64,000 nucleotides of DNA, from positions 248,001-312,000 of the forward strand of contig CM053244.1 in NCBI GenBank assembly GCA_028583405.1, in the 5' to 3' direction. The notes under the pieces are model-generated. The model was not told the origin of the DNA and made no database searches. It worked only from the letters and a program-made list of their open reading frames with translations. The stretch is from Pogonophryne albipinna (taxonomy: Eukaryota; Chordata; Actinopteri; Perciformes; Artedidraconidae). A program made the position numbers and the translations under genes. Shown here piece after piece: positions 22,262 through 34,140 of the stretch (positions are counted from its first letter, which is position 1; each line of letters opens with the position of its first letter).

Positions 22262-23421
22262 CCTGTTATGCCCCGAGCCTGTTTTTCAGGTCTCAGGCTC
22301 GAAAATGACATTCCCAGAACAAATGACCATATCTTCCCTTCTAAAAGGGTTAAATTAATAATCTTTTTTCTCAAAGTAATGATAAACCTGTGAGTTGGAT
22401 GTATAAAAGTCAGAATCAATATAGATGTTTTTTATTTTAAAGAAAATTCAGATTGAACATGGTAAAAAACTGTAAATTATAGTGTCTGTCCAAAACATAT
22501 GTTGTACTTATAGTGAGAACTAACCTTGGATGATGGGTTAGTAGACTAAAAGCTTTAGGAATCCAAAGTACAACATATAATAAGTACCCTGTCTCAAGAT
22601 GGATGCAACAAAAGTGATATTTGACCTTTTTAGACAGATTTAGCAAAAAAAACATCTTCTGGGGCCATTTGGGTGGATTTTCCATATCTCTGGCCCCCCT
22701 TGTTCAATTTTGACATGTGACATCTCTTTCTGACCGTTAGAGCCAATATAATCCAAGGGAAATAGTCCCGCACACACTCATGTTAAAAAAAAGGTTGCCT
22801 CTCTGCGCATGCTAGCTTGCCTTAGAGGGGAGAAATATCGCTGCTCTGATATCAAGCAACGGAAAAACTGTTTTATTGCTTATGGATTATCAGAACATTT
22901 CAAAGGGGACGCAGTCACATTGGATTAACCTATGGATTAACTACTCCATCGTTTTTATCGTTTTAATGCCTTTGAAGACCAGTTTAGACCAGACAAAGAC
23001 GAAGGTAAGCCATGTTAGCGTTGTGGGCTACCTATCGCCACTTGTTTTGATGTACGTTTTTGTTGATAACGTCGCGAGTTTGTATCTTTCAGTGTTGAGG
23101 TGGGCACCGTTAGATTCTGTGTCTCCTTGCGATCATAAACGGTGTGTTGGATGTGCACCTAGGATAAGTAATAAGGGAGCGAGGAGTGATTATCGGTGCA
23201 GTAATAGGTTAGCATTTTTCGCTCGGGTCATTTCGATGCTTCTTATGAGACTTGTGTTTTGTTTTGGTAAAAATGGTATGTATCGTCAGTTAGCTGAGAT
23301 TATTCCCGTTAATCTGGTATAACACATTAATAGGTTCTTAAATATTAAGATCCCCTGAGACACAGTGTCGTGAAAAAAAAAACTAAAGTACCCGCCGGCG
23401 GGGACCTTCGGGCTTAACAGG
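22262..23421 (+). mobile_element. Family M, copy 2 (complete, 1,160 bp)
   Basis: Ends CCTGTTATGCCCC and the inverted GGGCTTAACAGG, with TTAA on both sides (22258-22261, 23422-23425). It is inverted relative to copy 1. The plus-strand exon-like frame starts at 22876 (MLMDYQNISK) and reaches a splice donor GAAG|GTAAGC at 23004/23005. It is inserted in family X, interrupting the block shared with the copy at 54,000. Confidence 0.9.
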
Positions 23422-23662
23422 TTAAAACTGAATTAACGTGCCTAAACTCAGTAATTCACTAAAAAGAGGTTTATTTTTAATGGAGCCTCGTCATCTCACC
23501 ACGGGCAAACAAGAATATTTACAGTGTTAATAGTTTACTGTCTTATTAGTGTTTAATATTACTGCTATAACAATCACACATTGAGTTCATTGTTGTGCAA
23601 TGTTAAAATCAGACCGTTGTTTTTTTAAATAGTCTGAATGAAAACGGCAGCTCTCAGGTGAT

Positions 23663-23798
23663 CATTACATTGCATTGCATTTAGCTGACGCTTTTATCCA
23701 AAGCGACTTACAATAAGTGCGTTCGACCAACAAAATACAAATTGAAGAAAACAGAATCATATAAGTACATCAGGTTTCATAGAGCAAAAACATTTCAA
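23663..23798 (-). mobile_element. L2 LINE 3'-end fragment (copy 4)
   Basis: About 135 bp of the L2 3' terminus: the CATTACATTG tail and the conserved block following it. The match breaks off at CATTTCAA, where the longer copies continue. It was probably a severely 5'-truncated insertion. It abuts the right end of family X copy 1. Confidence 0.8.
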
Positions 23799-24388
23799 TG
23801 TTCAGCTGAGTGTGTGACTCTCTTTGATCGCTCTTCTCCAGCAGTAAAGTTTAACTGTAGGTTTGGGTTTGCATATGTATGCAGTGATCTGTCTCTTCCT
23901 CTCTACCGCAGACAGCTGAGCGCTGTCTGAACGGACCATGGCTGTAAAAGAAGAGGGGTGTCTAGTTCCCCCTCGACATTGACTGATCCTTTTTTTTGTC
24001 CATGTCTGATTGGCTTAGACTTTTCGCGACTGCAAACATTTTTAAACAAAGAAACATTGACCATAGATGAGAGTAACACCTACGTCACTTCCGGGCGAAA
24101 ATTACGGCTCCGTCCACTTTTGGGGGAAAACAAAGCTTTCAGTTGAACGGCGGTTAATACAAATTCAGAAGTTTTTGCCAATCCGATCAGAAAATTAAGA
24201 AAACCGGAGGTTTTTGGATCTTCAAAGAGCCCGATTACAATGGCCAGACAGGCAAACTATTACATGAAATCATTGGAAAACGACGATCGGGCTGGTTAAA
24301 TTAAAAGCTGGTTAAATTAAAAGCAGCAGGCGGGGCTGTCATTTCGCCAGCTGTTACTCTTACGAGCGAGGCGGAAAATAATTGTTTT

Positions 24389-27300
24389 ATGATGCCAAAA
24401 AGCTGCTGTGTCGTGTATTGCACCTCAAACATAAAAAAAAACCCGGAGTTACGTTTTTCTGTACTTCCTCTAAGAAAAAGGGACAGTAAAATAAGAGCTC
24501 TGTGGCTTCAGGCTATTCACAGAGAGGACGAAAATCACAATCAATGGGACCCGGCCAGTCAATATGTGTACGTCTGTGGTAAACACTTCATCACAGGTAA
24601 ATGATGATGCTAACGAGGGTAATATCAATCGTTGAAGTACATAGATGTAATGTTAAAAGTTTAAGAAGTGGAAGTAGATGCTGCATTGAAATATAAAAAC
24701 TGACAAACCAAGGAAATCAGCCTGCTGCCTGTACAAAAAGGGTGAAATTAGATAACAGCTAATTTGGCTCAGACTGAAGCAAACTTAATCAATTCATTTA
24801 AAAGTTACAATTGGTGAATATTGAGCGAAATGGGGGGGGGCGGGTTATTATCAAAACAGTCATTATGGTAATTACTTTCTGATCTACATATTTTAAAGGT
24901 GTGAACTTAACCAAAAACGGTGTCAAGTTTGTCTCTGTATTTGGCTAACACCTACCTTCATGGTTTAAGGATACCATGTGAATGACGGCGAGCATCCAGA
25001 TTATGTCCCATCCATATTCCCACGACGACCATCGTCAGAAGGCTCAAAGACACTAAAGCGATACCAAAGGAGAGATGCTGTTTCTCAGCATGAGGTCCGG
25101 CCAGCAAAAAGGTAGCGAATAAAGCCACCTCCAGAGGCTTCTCCTACTGAAACCCCTGAAGATTTTGATACAGCTTATCCTGAAGCCCCTTTCACTGAGG
25201 ATTCACTTCCTCAGCCCTCTGATGATTATGAACTGAGTGACATGCCAGTATTACATAGGCAGCCGGTTTCCATGGCCATAGAGGTTGCCAATCTCAGGAG
25301 AGAAAGAGATGAAGCAAGAAGAGAAAGAGATGAGGCAAGAAGAGAACTCCAGAACTGGTCTAAGGAGCGTTTGTCTGTTCATGCTATTAAAGGAAACAAC
25401 AGTGCATGCAGGGCCATGACTGGTGTTAGGGAAATAATTGTCCTAGACTCCTAGATATGACGTGCATGACCAACCCTGACGTCTGTTATCTCCTTTAAGG
25501 AGATAGGCTGCTTCAGCCATAATGTTGTTGTTCCCATTCTATGACCGGGCAACCCTAGGTCACAGATGGTTTATTGTTGTGGGTACACTGGGACACTTCC
25601 TTCTCTGTGTTTGTGGACTCCAAGGTGTGAAATCTTCGAGGCCATAAGTGTCAGACGCAAGTAACTCAGTGTTCCCAACTGTTTAGGCTATCTTCTCAAA
25701 TATGTTGATTACTCTCTGCGAAACCAGTTAAATGGGCTAACGAGAGAGAGGCGCTCCAGAATTGACGTGGCAACTCTACCGTGAAGTCAGAACCTCTGGC
25801 TCTTGGACTTGTGATGTGAATTCTCCGGCCGAAGCTCCTAAATAAACCATCAGTGTTTGACATCAAAGCTCCTGCTCTTCCCGTGTCTCCTTCATGAGTC
25901 GGTGACTCCCACTGCATTGCTACACAGAAGTTTCCCCCACAACTGGGCTCAGCTGGTCAGTTTTTGACTGTCTTCACCGATATTTAGTTCAGTTCATCAA
26001 ATCATCACCAAAAGGTTTTAGATTGTCTACCCAGGACTAGCTCTTCCTTTGCTTGCTCAAGCTACACCAAAATCCATCGATTGCTTTCCAGAGCCAAATA
26101 CTACACAAACCAGAACCCACCATCCGCCACATATTCCAACGTTGGCTGAATCTTTTGTATGCGAAAATCACTTTCCTCATTCACTGGCCTGACAGGGAGT
26201 GCATCACCCAAATCATACCACCAGTGATGAAGGCCAACTTTCCGCGCCTCACATCAATTATAGATTGCTTCGAGATCAGAATTGCTAGTGGGAATGCTTT
26301 ATGCTGAAAAGCTGACGCTGAATTGCTATGTTGAAATGTAATGTGTAAGAAGAAAGTGAAGAATTTAGATTGAAATGATACATGAACACCGGGGGCTTGA
26401 ATGTGTGATGAGAGAAGAAAAGAAAGTAAAAAGGCTTGGAAAAGCAGCAGAATATTTGAACTGCAAACTTTTGAACTAACTTGATGGCGAATGATCTGTC
26501 GCCATGCCAACGGCATTTGATGACATCCCATAATACGCTTAGATGTGTTGATGGCTGCATCGTTACCTAACCTGTGAAGTTTTGGGCCGTTTGGAGCATT
26601 TTCACTGAAGTTATGAGAAAACCGTGTTTCATGGTGAGCATTGTGTAAAAAAAATATATGAAGGCAAATTTCAAGATTTCCTACACTCTAGCTGTGTGTT
26701 TCATCTTACATAAAGTGCACATATTCTACACTAACAGTTCATCGCATGCATTTTTTTGGTAATCATTATGGACAAGTGTTGTTATTTACTGTTTGACTGC
26801 AAACATTAAAAGCAAAAGGCCTACATCTTATGCATTACTTGTTTTAGATCTTGGCTGATCGGGGTTTTACTCTGAATGATGAGTTTGCCTTACTTGGTGC
26901 CAGTCTCGAAACCCCAGCCTTCACTCTCGGCTGGAAACAACTCCCAGGCAAAGACGTTGAAGAGTCAAGAATGAAATCAAAATTTCAGATTCATATTGGT
27001 AAGTACATTCATTATCCACAGACTGGTAAACTATTGCACATATCAATATGATGGAAAATAAATTAACTCTTTTACTAAATTAAGTTATATACAAAACAGC
27101 ACTAACGGACTGTATCAAATTGTATAACAGTATAACAGTGCAAACAAAGTAGACTGAGAACAATGGTAAAATGTGAAGTTTTATACTTGAACATATTTTA
27201 AAACAACTGATGGGTGAACAGAACGGGTGATCGGTGTGCTGAAGCGAAGATTCCACCTCCTGGATGGGCCCTGTTTGCTTCGTAAAGCAATGAGATGGAG

Positions 27301-27400
27301 GACAGGGATGTAGCCACCATTGACAAGATAGTACATACCTGTGCCGCCTTGGTCAACATGTCAGGTAGCATTGTGTTCAATAAAAACAGACAGGGGGATG
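24389..27400 (+). pseudogene. THAP-domain DDE transposase of the ISL2EU-type element (decayed, multi-exon)
   Basis: Exon 1 (24389-24598) is a THAP zinc finger: C6/C7 and C11, P27, W39, then C63-x2-H66-F67, ending at a GTAAAT donor. Exon 2 (about 24970-25454) carries a charged coiled coil with repeated RRERDEA units and an in-frame TAG at 25113-25115. Unrelated DNA follows (about 25455-25950). Next comes a helix-turn-helix stretch (KSSPKGFRLSTQD, stop at about 26038, then TIRHIFQRWLNLLY) and the first catalytic aspartate in SIIDCFEI (about 26265). The second aspartate is in LADRGFTLND (26848 on). The last piece (27208-27395) reads VIGVLKRRFHLLDG, following the usual third acidic residue. The central coding region between 26290 and 26840 is missing. 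It binds element ends and cuts DNA in intact relatives. Confidence 0.75.
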
Positions 27401-27754
27401 TATAGGTCAAATCAGTCCTGCTGTCTTTTCTCTTTGAGTCACTTAGTTTGGGCCATGGCAGCAAAAGAACAACTTGTGGTATTCTTCAATGACTATCCTT
27501 CAGCTTTTTAAATCTACCTTACTGCTCTGCTCTCCTTCTAGGAATGACAGTTGACGCCACCTAATTATTCTGTAAATGTAAATAAACTATTTATTAGGAA
27601 TTGTCTTAGCTAGTACTAACCTAACAGCCACCTAACAACAAATACTCGCAAATGTTAATGAACTATAATTATAAATAATTGTTTAGGTTTTGTGTTTTAC
27701 CTGAAGCTCCTGTTCTGTGTCTGACACAGCACTGTCTGTTGACTCCTGAAATTG

Positions 27755-29915
27755 TTATACATAATTTGTGATTATTTGTATTGTTTCATAATATTTGTGT
27801 GCCATGTATAAAGATATAACAGACAGTGTATTTGCAGTCTCTAAGGAAAATGTTTTATACCTGAAGCTCCAGCTCTGTTTCTGGGATTGTGGTTCCCGCC
27901 AACTGTGAGTAGATGTGCCTGGCCCAAAAACAGCTAATGGTGTCCACGGAAGATAACGGTTTGCTTTGATGATGAAGTCTGCATAGGTTGTTTTGCACAC
28001 AAACATCTGCATCTGCACCTGTAAAAAAAAAGGTAGAAAAAGTACAGCATAGACTCCAACTACTTACCTGCAATTAACAAAACACAGATAATAAAATTCC
28101 TTATGAGTTGTTATTTATTGTATTACCTGGGTGTAGTAGCTGTGGTTGGTCCTCAGCGACAACAAAGTGTCCAGATGTCCTCTCTTGTCTGCTGGCCAGT
28201 GATCAGCTGACAAATCACTATTCCACTTCAAGGGGCACTTTACCTCAACCACCCCCTTTCCACAGCAAATGCAGTGTACATAAGCATCACAGCTTACACC
28301 AATGTAGGGCTTCTCTCTACACACTCGGAAGCCTGCCCGTTGAATACTGATGCTTGTGTGGGGTTTATATATGTCACTGGAGATGTTAATTAAAGTGGGT
28401 GCTGTATATGCAGTTGTAAGGCCCAGTGCATACTTGTATGTCTCAATTGCATCCTTTTCGTTTTCCCTACCCCAAATGATGCCTGGTGTTTTCAGCGGAT
28501 TTTTGCGTGACTCTTTCTGCACAATATCCCTCAGCAGTGATTTTGATGGTTTCTCAAGAGATGTGTGGATAACTCTGTGTGCTGATGTACCTGTCACCCT
28601 CCCAACCCTCTGCTGGTGGCAACATGAACATTCTGCCTGGTCTTTTGTCTCTTCATCTATTGCCTGTACCTGATCATCTGAAAATTCTGACAGATGTTGG
28701 TACCAAGGCTTTGGTTTGAAAGGGTCTGCAAAAGCCTTGAAAGTACTCAGACCAACAGGCAGTTCTCCTGAGGCAGACAGCATTTCCAAGAACTGTTGTT
28801 TATTTTCTTCATTCGCCATTGGAATGACCCTGCAGTTTGTTCCTGTGTCCCTTTTTTTGGCTTTGTCTCCATAGAAGTCTATATTGATGACCATGTCTGC
28901 CTCAACTTTTTTCGTGCAGACTTTATTCCAGGCACAGGCGATGCTGGTTGGTGCCACACTTGTATATCCAAGGCGAACTGATGCCTCCAACTTAAAAAGC
29001 AGGGCTCCGACATGGGAACAACTTTCTCCTAGTCTAGAGTAAAAATTATCTTAAATAAATAGTTTTTCACCAAATAACAAAAGCATTTCTTCCCTTCTGA
29101 AGGATTACATAGGTGGCATTGTGACTGTACTATTAGTGTTATGCAGTCAGCTTACCCTGCCATGCAATCACAGTGAGCAGCTGTGACCTCTCCAGTCTTG
29201 TTAACAGCAACCCATGTGTTGTGAGGTTTATCTGTAACTCTCCATGATGGCTTTACATGGGTCTTGAAGACTGTTGTGTCAGCACAGGGTTTGTGGTGAA
29301 GAACCACATCCACCCAGCCACTGGTAAAAAAGGTATGTGCTTCCAGAGACCCAAAGTTCTTTATTGAACTTGCTGTGTAAATCCCTAGAGGACAAGTTAG
29401 CAGACACAAATCTCTAAACCTGCTCCGTCACATCTAAAAACATTTAAAAACCATTAGTAGTACAAACATGGGCAATCCAGAAAGTTAATTAATAAAGACT
29501 GAATTTTGCTATTGTGATGAACTGTATATGTTTTAAAATATTGTCGTACTGTGTGTGTGGTATATTTACTGAGATTATAAAGATAGGCTATAACATAAAA
29601 TCGTCAATTATCAACCCTACCTATAACTAGATGCTATCATTAATTAGCTTGTTAAACCCTCTATTTAACACATTATTGTATAAAACATATTTATAGTTTA
29701 CACAGTAACGTAAATTGGAGAGACTATTAAAATGGATAAATAATGTGTCTTGATGACGTCCTATACAAACAACCTGGAGATTCAATGAGGTAGTTATAGA
29801 TGTCAGGATATGACACCTCAGGCCATTGAGTCGGGTCATTTGTCCACTCGTCCACCGGCAGACTGAATGGACATTGATCGCCTACTGCTTTTAATTTAAT
29901 CATATACCCGATCAT
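27755..29915 (-). CDS. SWIM zinc-finger + YqaJ-type nuclease of the ISL2EU-type element (multi-exon)
   Basis: Four exons are inferred on the minus strand. Exon 1 (29915-29774) starts MIGYMIKLKAVG. Exon 2 (29394 to about 29157) ends CDCMAG. Exon 3 (29028-28127) begins ESCSHVGALLFKLEA, completing a C-x-C...C-x-H SWIM finger across the intron. Exon 4 starts at 28018 (VQMQMFVCKTTY). Within the 291-residue frame of exon 3, the PD-(D/E)xK nuclease motifs of the YqaJ/lambda-exonuclease group are visible: G174-R-E-N-E178, D235 in GVSCDAYV, and E249-V-K251 in VVEVKCPL. The HSYYTQ|VQ junction matches the conserved Q motif. Near 27900 the best reading changes frame (CFWARHIYSQLAG), so the C-terminus probably has a frameshift. 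The exon 2/3 junction is only approximate. Confidence 0.75.
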
Positions 29916-30322
29916 CGTTTTCCAATGATTTCATGTAATAGTTTGCCTGTCTGGCCATTGGAATCGGGCTCTTTGAAGATCCAAAAAATCTCCGGTTTTC
30001 TTACATTTCTGATCGGATTGGCAAAAACTTCAGAATTTGTATTGGCCGCTGTTCAACTGACAGCGTTGTTTTCCCCAACAAGTGGGCGGAGCCGTTATTT
30101 TTGCCCGGAAGTGACGCATTTGTTACTCTCATCTATTCCGTTCACCAGCCCTAACCCCCCTCTGAGTGACGAGCTGAGAAGTCGGCTACTACTGTCAGGG
30201 AACATACTGTGTGAACCAAGGCCTAAACAAAGACCAAAGGTTACCCAAATAGCTCTCTTTGTGTATTGCAACCAGGGAGAGCAGTGATGGACGCTGCCAC
30301 AATGGAACTCATATGAAATAAA

Positions 30323-30497
30323 GGCATGTGGCGCAGTGGACTAGTGCGTTGGTGTTCGGATCAGGGGAGCAGGTTCAAACCCCACTGCAGTCAGCATGTC
30401 CTTGTGTCCCTGGGCAAGACACTTCACCCCAAATTGCTCCTGTGGTGATTGTCCACAGTATTGAGTATGTAAGTATGACATGTAATGCAATGTAATA
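30323..30497 (+). repeat. tRNA-derived SINE
   Basis: Polymerase III promoter boxes are both present: A box TGGCGCAGTGG (30329-30339) and B box GGTTCAAACCC (30372-30382). A fish-SINE body follows (CTGGGCAAGACACTTCACC), then a tail with ATGTAATGCAATGTAAT. The tail resembles the L2 LINE 3' end, which would let L2 machinery move it. It sits inside the family X motif AAATAAACAGCTG, with AATAAA on both sides as a likely target duplication. Confidence 0.85.
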
Positions 30498-31172
30498 AAC
30501 AGCTGATTCCTCACACATACAGTAGTCTGTTGTTTATATGCATAAAATAGTGAGAAACATGCCTCTGATTAATAATTATACAACTTATTTTGTCCATAAA
30601 AGCTGGTGGGTTGAAAGCAATACGGGAGGTGAAAAGAATGTGATGCCGTGGCTTTATCTGAAAACTGACAGCATAATTACATTATTGGCCCGGGACACAC
30701 ATATTTATTTAGATATGTTTTTAAACAAGTTTAAATAAAAGGCTGGAGTGTTTATTGCTCTGCCAGGTACAACAAGTGGGATTTATCTTGTATTACTATA
30801 CTGTAGCATATCGTTTTTTATTCCCACTGTCACGGATATAATCATATTCTGCATTGAATAAGATACATTTGTGTACATAGTGAGGGGGTCCAAAATCAGC
30901 CAAAGTGCTTTGTTTTTAACGTTCATCACTATAATAATCAAAAGGAGAAATATCAAATAAAGTCAACATTTCACAGTGTTTACTGAGCTGTGTGGGGTTT
31001 GTTAAACTTTTAAAAGATGTTTGAATGGTGATAGATAGAAACAGTGATAGATGTTAAGGACTAACGTTTATAATAAATAGCCTACATTTGTATTTATTTT
31101 AGGATCTTTTCATACAATAATACGTATTGGGATCATTTGTATTAATGTGGACCGGAGGGAGAGGGTGACGAG

Positions 31173-31864
31173 TAGGGTTGGGAACCGAGTTTCGGTTCCA
31201 GATGAGAACCGATAAGAAAATGCTGGGTACCGGGTACCCATACAAAATAGACAATTTCGGTTCTGCTTAACGGTTCCTAAACGCGGTAGACCCTGTTTTC
31301 CACCGGTTCCGTCTGCGCCGCGGCGACCCGGTGGAATGGCCATCTGTGTGTTCTGGAGAATCACAGAACGGCGGGCCGTTGACGGCCAGCTCGGTTCGCT
31401 GCCGGCCGGCACCGCCCTTAATTTTTTTAAACGGCATCATGTAAATTACGCTGACAGGCGACAGAGGTTCACAGTTGCCCCGCAGCGAGGCTCCCCCCGC
31501 CCTCCCGTAGACAGTTCACGAGCTCAGTCACTTCATAACACCAAAGATGGATCGCGGTAAACGCTCTAAAGTGTGGCTCCACTACACTAAAAAAGAAAAA
31601 GACAAGGCACAGTGTAATGCCTGTGGCAAGTTAATAGCTTGCCACAGGCATAGCTCAGTTAAAATAAAGCACAGCTATTGTGTAATACATTTGTATTGCA
31701 TGTATTTTTTTAATTTGTAAAAATCTCAATTGAAGCTTAAAAGAGTAAAGATATTTTTGTTATCTAAACGTTTGACCTCTTTCTTTTATAATTTTGGAAT
31801 CTAAAAGGGGGATCGATAACGAGCAGAATCGGAATTGATACATTTCAGACGATACCCATCCCTA
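31173..31864 (+). mobile_element. hAT-type element C with BED zinc-finger remnant
   Basis: The ends are TAGGGTTGGGAACCGAG and the inverted GATACCCATCCCTA. The flanking 8-mers GTGACGAG (31165-31172) and GTGATGAG (31865-31872) differ at one base, consistent with a hAT TSD. From 31546 the plus strand encodes MDRGKRSKVWLHY, then C-N-A-C, the start of a BED zinc finger found at the N-terminus of hAT transposases. The catalytic region is deleted. A related left terminus occurs at 62198. Confidence 0.8.
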
Positions 31865-31872
31865 GTGATGAG

Positions 31873-33065
31873 CATAAGTTTCACTTTCCTTTTTATTTAA
31901 ATTCCAACCTTGGTCATGAAGAATATGTTTCTATGTTGTCCACGTTCATAAAGCATACAACAACACCACCAGAGTGTGGTGCAAAGTATATAGATTAGTT
32001 TACACAGAAAATGCTGGGTGCCGGGTAGCGCCGTATAGATAGAATACGGCGCTGGGTTTACAGTAGTTGGTGTTCTTATTATAGCCTACATCAATGTAGT
32101 CCGCTGTATAGAAAACTGTATTTTCCCCACAGCAGCAGACGCACATTTATGACGTCCGCTGGCGCATCATAAATACGTCGATAGTGTAAGTGCAGTCGGA
32201 TTCTCAAAGCACCGCAGTCTCTTCTCCTAAATCCTTTTGAATTCTCCTATCCACGGAATGTGACAAAACTTTCCCATTCCCCCTCTGTTAACTAAGCTTG
32301 GAGTGCAAGTAGTATGTTGTGGACTCTCTGGGTCAATGTCGAGTAGTCTTGCTTGGTAGCACATGTCTTCCGAGTCACTTGCTTCAGAAGCGAGGCAAGA
32401 ATACTTCCTGGCATTCGGAAAACGAAGAGTGGAACAGGCGAGCAAGTGTGCGTCATATGAGAGGCCCCGCCTTACATTTTCCGTCACAGATTTGGGGAAA
32501 TCGCTCCGTGCGCAAAGCATTGTGGGGATTTTAAGACCGCGGAGTCTACACATGTGCAGCCTCGAAATTTCTCGCTACGAAGTATGCCGGGCTCGGTAGA
32601 ATTCCAAGTATGCTGGCCATTGGAACAGTCCTTCGGCGGCACTCGATGACGTAGTATGCTTGAAAAAGTGGCTATGGAGCAGCTTTACTCGACATTGAGA
32701 AACACCCTCTTTGTTTCAAATAATGGCCCATTGGGATGTGACAACTCTCCCATCCCCCTTCTTCTCCATTGCCGGTATAGGTCTTGATAAATGGTATAAA
32801 ACAATTAAAACTTTGCAAGCTGAGGCTGTGAAAATGTTTGTAATATTATTGTCATAACAATCACAAATTGAATTTATTCACAAATGTTGTGCAATGACAA
32901 CATCAGACAGTTATATTTTAAAATTGTCTGGCTTGAATACAAATGAAACATTGTAGGATCGACAGCAAGGTGATCAAACATGCAGGGCAGCATTGCCGGT
33001 CTGAAAGGGTCTCTGGAATATCAAACATTTAATTAAAGTTTTAAAAACAGTGACGGGTTAAAATC
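31873..33065. other. Unassigned DNA with a short direct repeat
   Basis: No gene. Similar segments at about 32250-32285 and 32733-32770 (sharing AATGTGACAA and TCTCCCATCCCC-like strings) bracket a GC-richer 500-bp section and may be the ends of an unrecognised element. The frames in it (up to 108 codons) look like chance. Confidence 0.4.
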
Positions 33066-34140
33066 AGAGGTGGAAGAAGTATTCAGATTATATAGGTAAA
33101 AATACGTGTTAGAAGTAAATGTCCTGCATTCAAAATTGTCAATTGCCCAAGTGAAAAGTATTATCATCTGAAAATAAAATGAATCATTATGTTATTAGTA
33201 TTAAATACATATAAGTATTTTTACAACTTGTATTTAGAAATGCTCCGTTGTAATTATTGATGCATAAATGTATTCATCCATTCAATGTGACATCTGCTAT
33301 AATGCGGTTAATGTATGATATTACTTAATAATACAATACATTATAATATATGATATGATAATTACATTTCAAATTTTATTCATTTCTTATTTCATAGTTT
33401 CTCATTATTATTATCGCTGATCTTATTAATCTGTGTGAATCTGTGCTATCCTGTTTTTCACTCTCACTCTGTTGCTGTTTGAATAACTGAATTTCCCCAC
33501 AGGGATTAATAAAGGTCCATCTTATCTTAATGTATAAATTGATTTAATTCGATCTACTGTACTGTGTAAAAACACCACAACAATATTACAAAAATATACT
33601 GCATATTAAAGCAAACTATTGTAAAGGTAAAAGTATGAGCATAAAAATTAAAGAAGTGTAAACATTTACATTATTACTGTGATTATTTAATATATAAAGA
33701 CTATATTATTGAATTAGAATTATACGGAGCCCTGGAGGGTTCATAGAGAGAAAAATAAATAAAACGAGGCCACGTTTTGTTAATACGTGCGCATGAGATG
33801 TAATTTGTAGGGATGTAACGATATACAGAATATCGCGGTATCGCGGTAAATAAACGTCCCAATACCGTTGTGAGACTGACAAAATCTACCACGATTTTTT
33901 TTTTTTAAGCCTTTATTTAACCAGGTGGTCCCATTGAGATCATCGATCTCTTTTTCAAGAGAGACCTGTCCAACATGGCAGCAAGTAGGTTACAACATGA
34001 ACATAAAACAACAGAACACAAAAGGACATCGTATTTACAGGGCTACATTTACACACCTAGAGACATTGACAAGTACCAACAGTATATTTATATCTCGCCC
34101 TGTCAATAAGCCTCACCTTCTTGGCAAAAACTGTATTGTT

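Larger units (their letters stand above)
17941..23664 (+). repeat. Diffuse repeat family X, copy 1 (carries two nested elements)
   Basis: Three blocks (17941-18173, 21948-22257 and 23426-23664) match family X copy 3 at 54022-54675 in reverse orientation or copy 2 at 30271-32978. They are separated here by hAT element B and family M copy 2. The left edge begins TACAGATGTAGC. No protein is encoded. The class is unknown. Confidence 0.65.
24066..30133. mobile_element. ISL2EU-type two-gene DNA transposon, 6,068 bp
   Basis: The terminal inverted repeats are long: 24066-24290 against 29908-30133, roughly 225 bp, starting GATGAGAGTAAC. TA dinucleotides flank both ends (24064-24065, 30134-30135). The left gene encodes a THAP finger, coiled coil, helix-turn-helix and DDE transposase. 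The right gene, on the opposite strand, encodes a SWIM zinc finger and a YqaJ-type nuclease. From memory of the eukaryotic transposon literature, that pairing is characteristic of the ISL2EU/IS4EU superfamily. The genes converge on 27400-27750. The left gene is decayed, so the copy is not autonomous now. Confidence 0.8.
30271..32978 (+). repeat. Family X, copy 2 (degenerate, interrupted)
   Basis: Two recognisable blocks: 30271-30860 matches 18101 onward and 21956-22060 of copy 1, and 32841-32978 matches 23550-23660. Between them lie a SINE (30323-30497), a BED-type hAT remnant (31173-31864) and unassigned DNA. The match is patchy, so the limits are approximate. Confidence 0.5.

Noticed and set aside
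25455..25950. Solo LTR inside the ISL2EU-type transposase gene
   Set aside because: There is an AATAAA and a non-homologous insert, but I could not find a convincing TG...CA pair with a target duplication.
28108..28981. Plus-strand frames (80, 107 and 61 codons)
   Set aside because: Antisense to the YqaJ nuclease exon, with no domain.
30323..30400. Functional tRNA gene
   Set aside because: A and B boxes are present, but the rest does not fold as a tRNA and is followed by a SINE body and tail.
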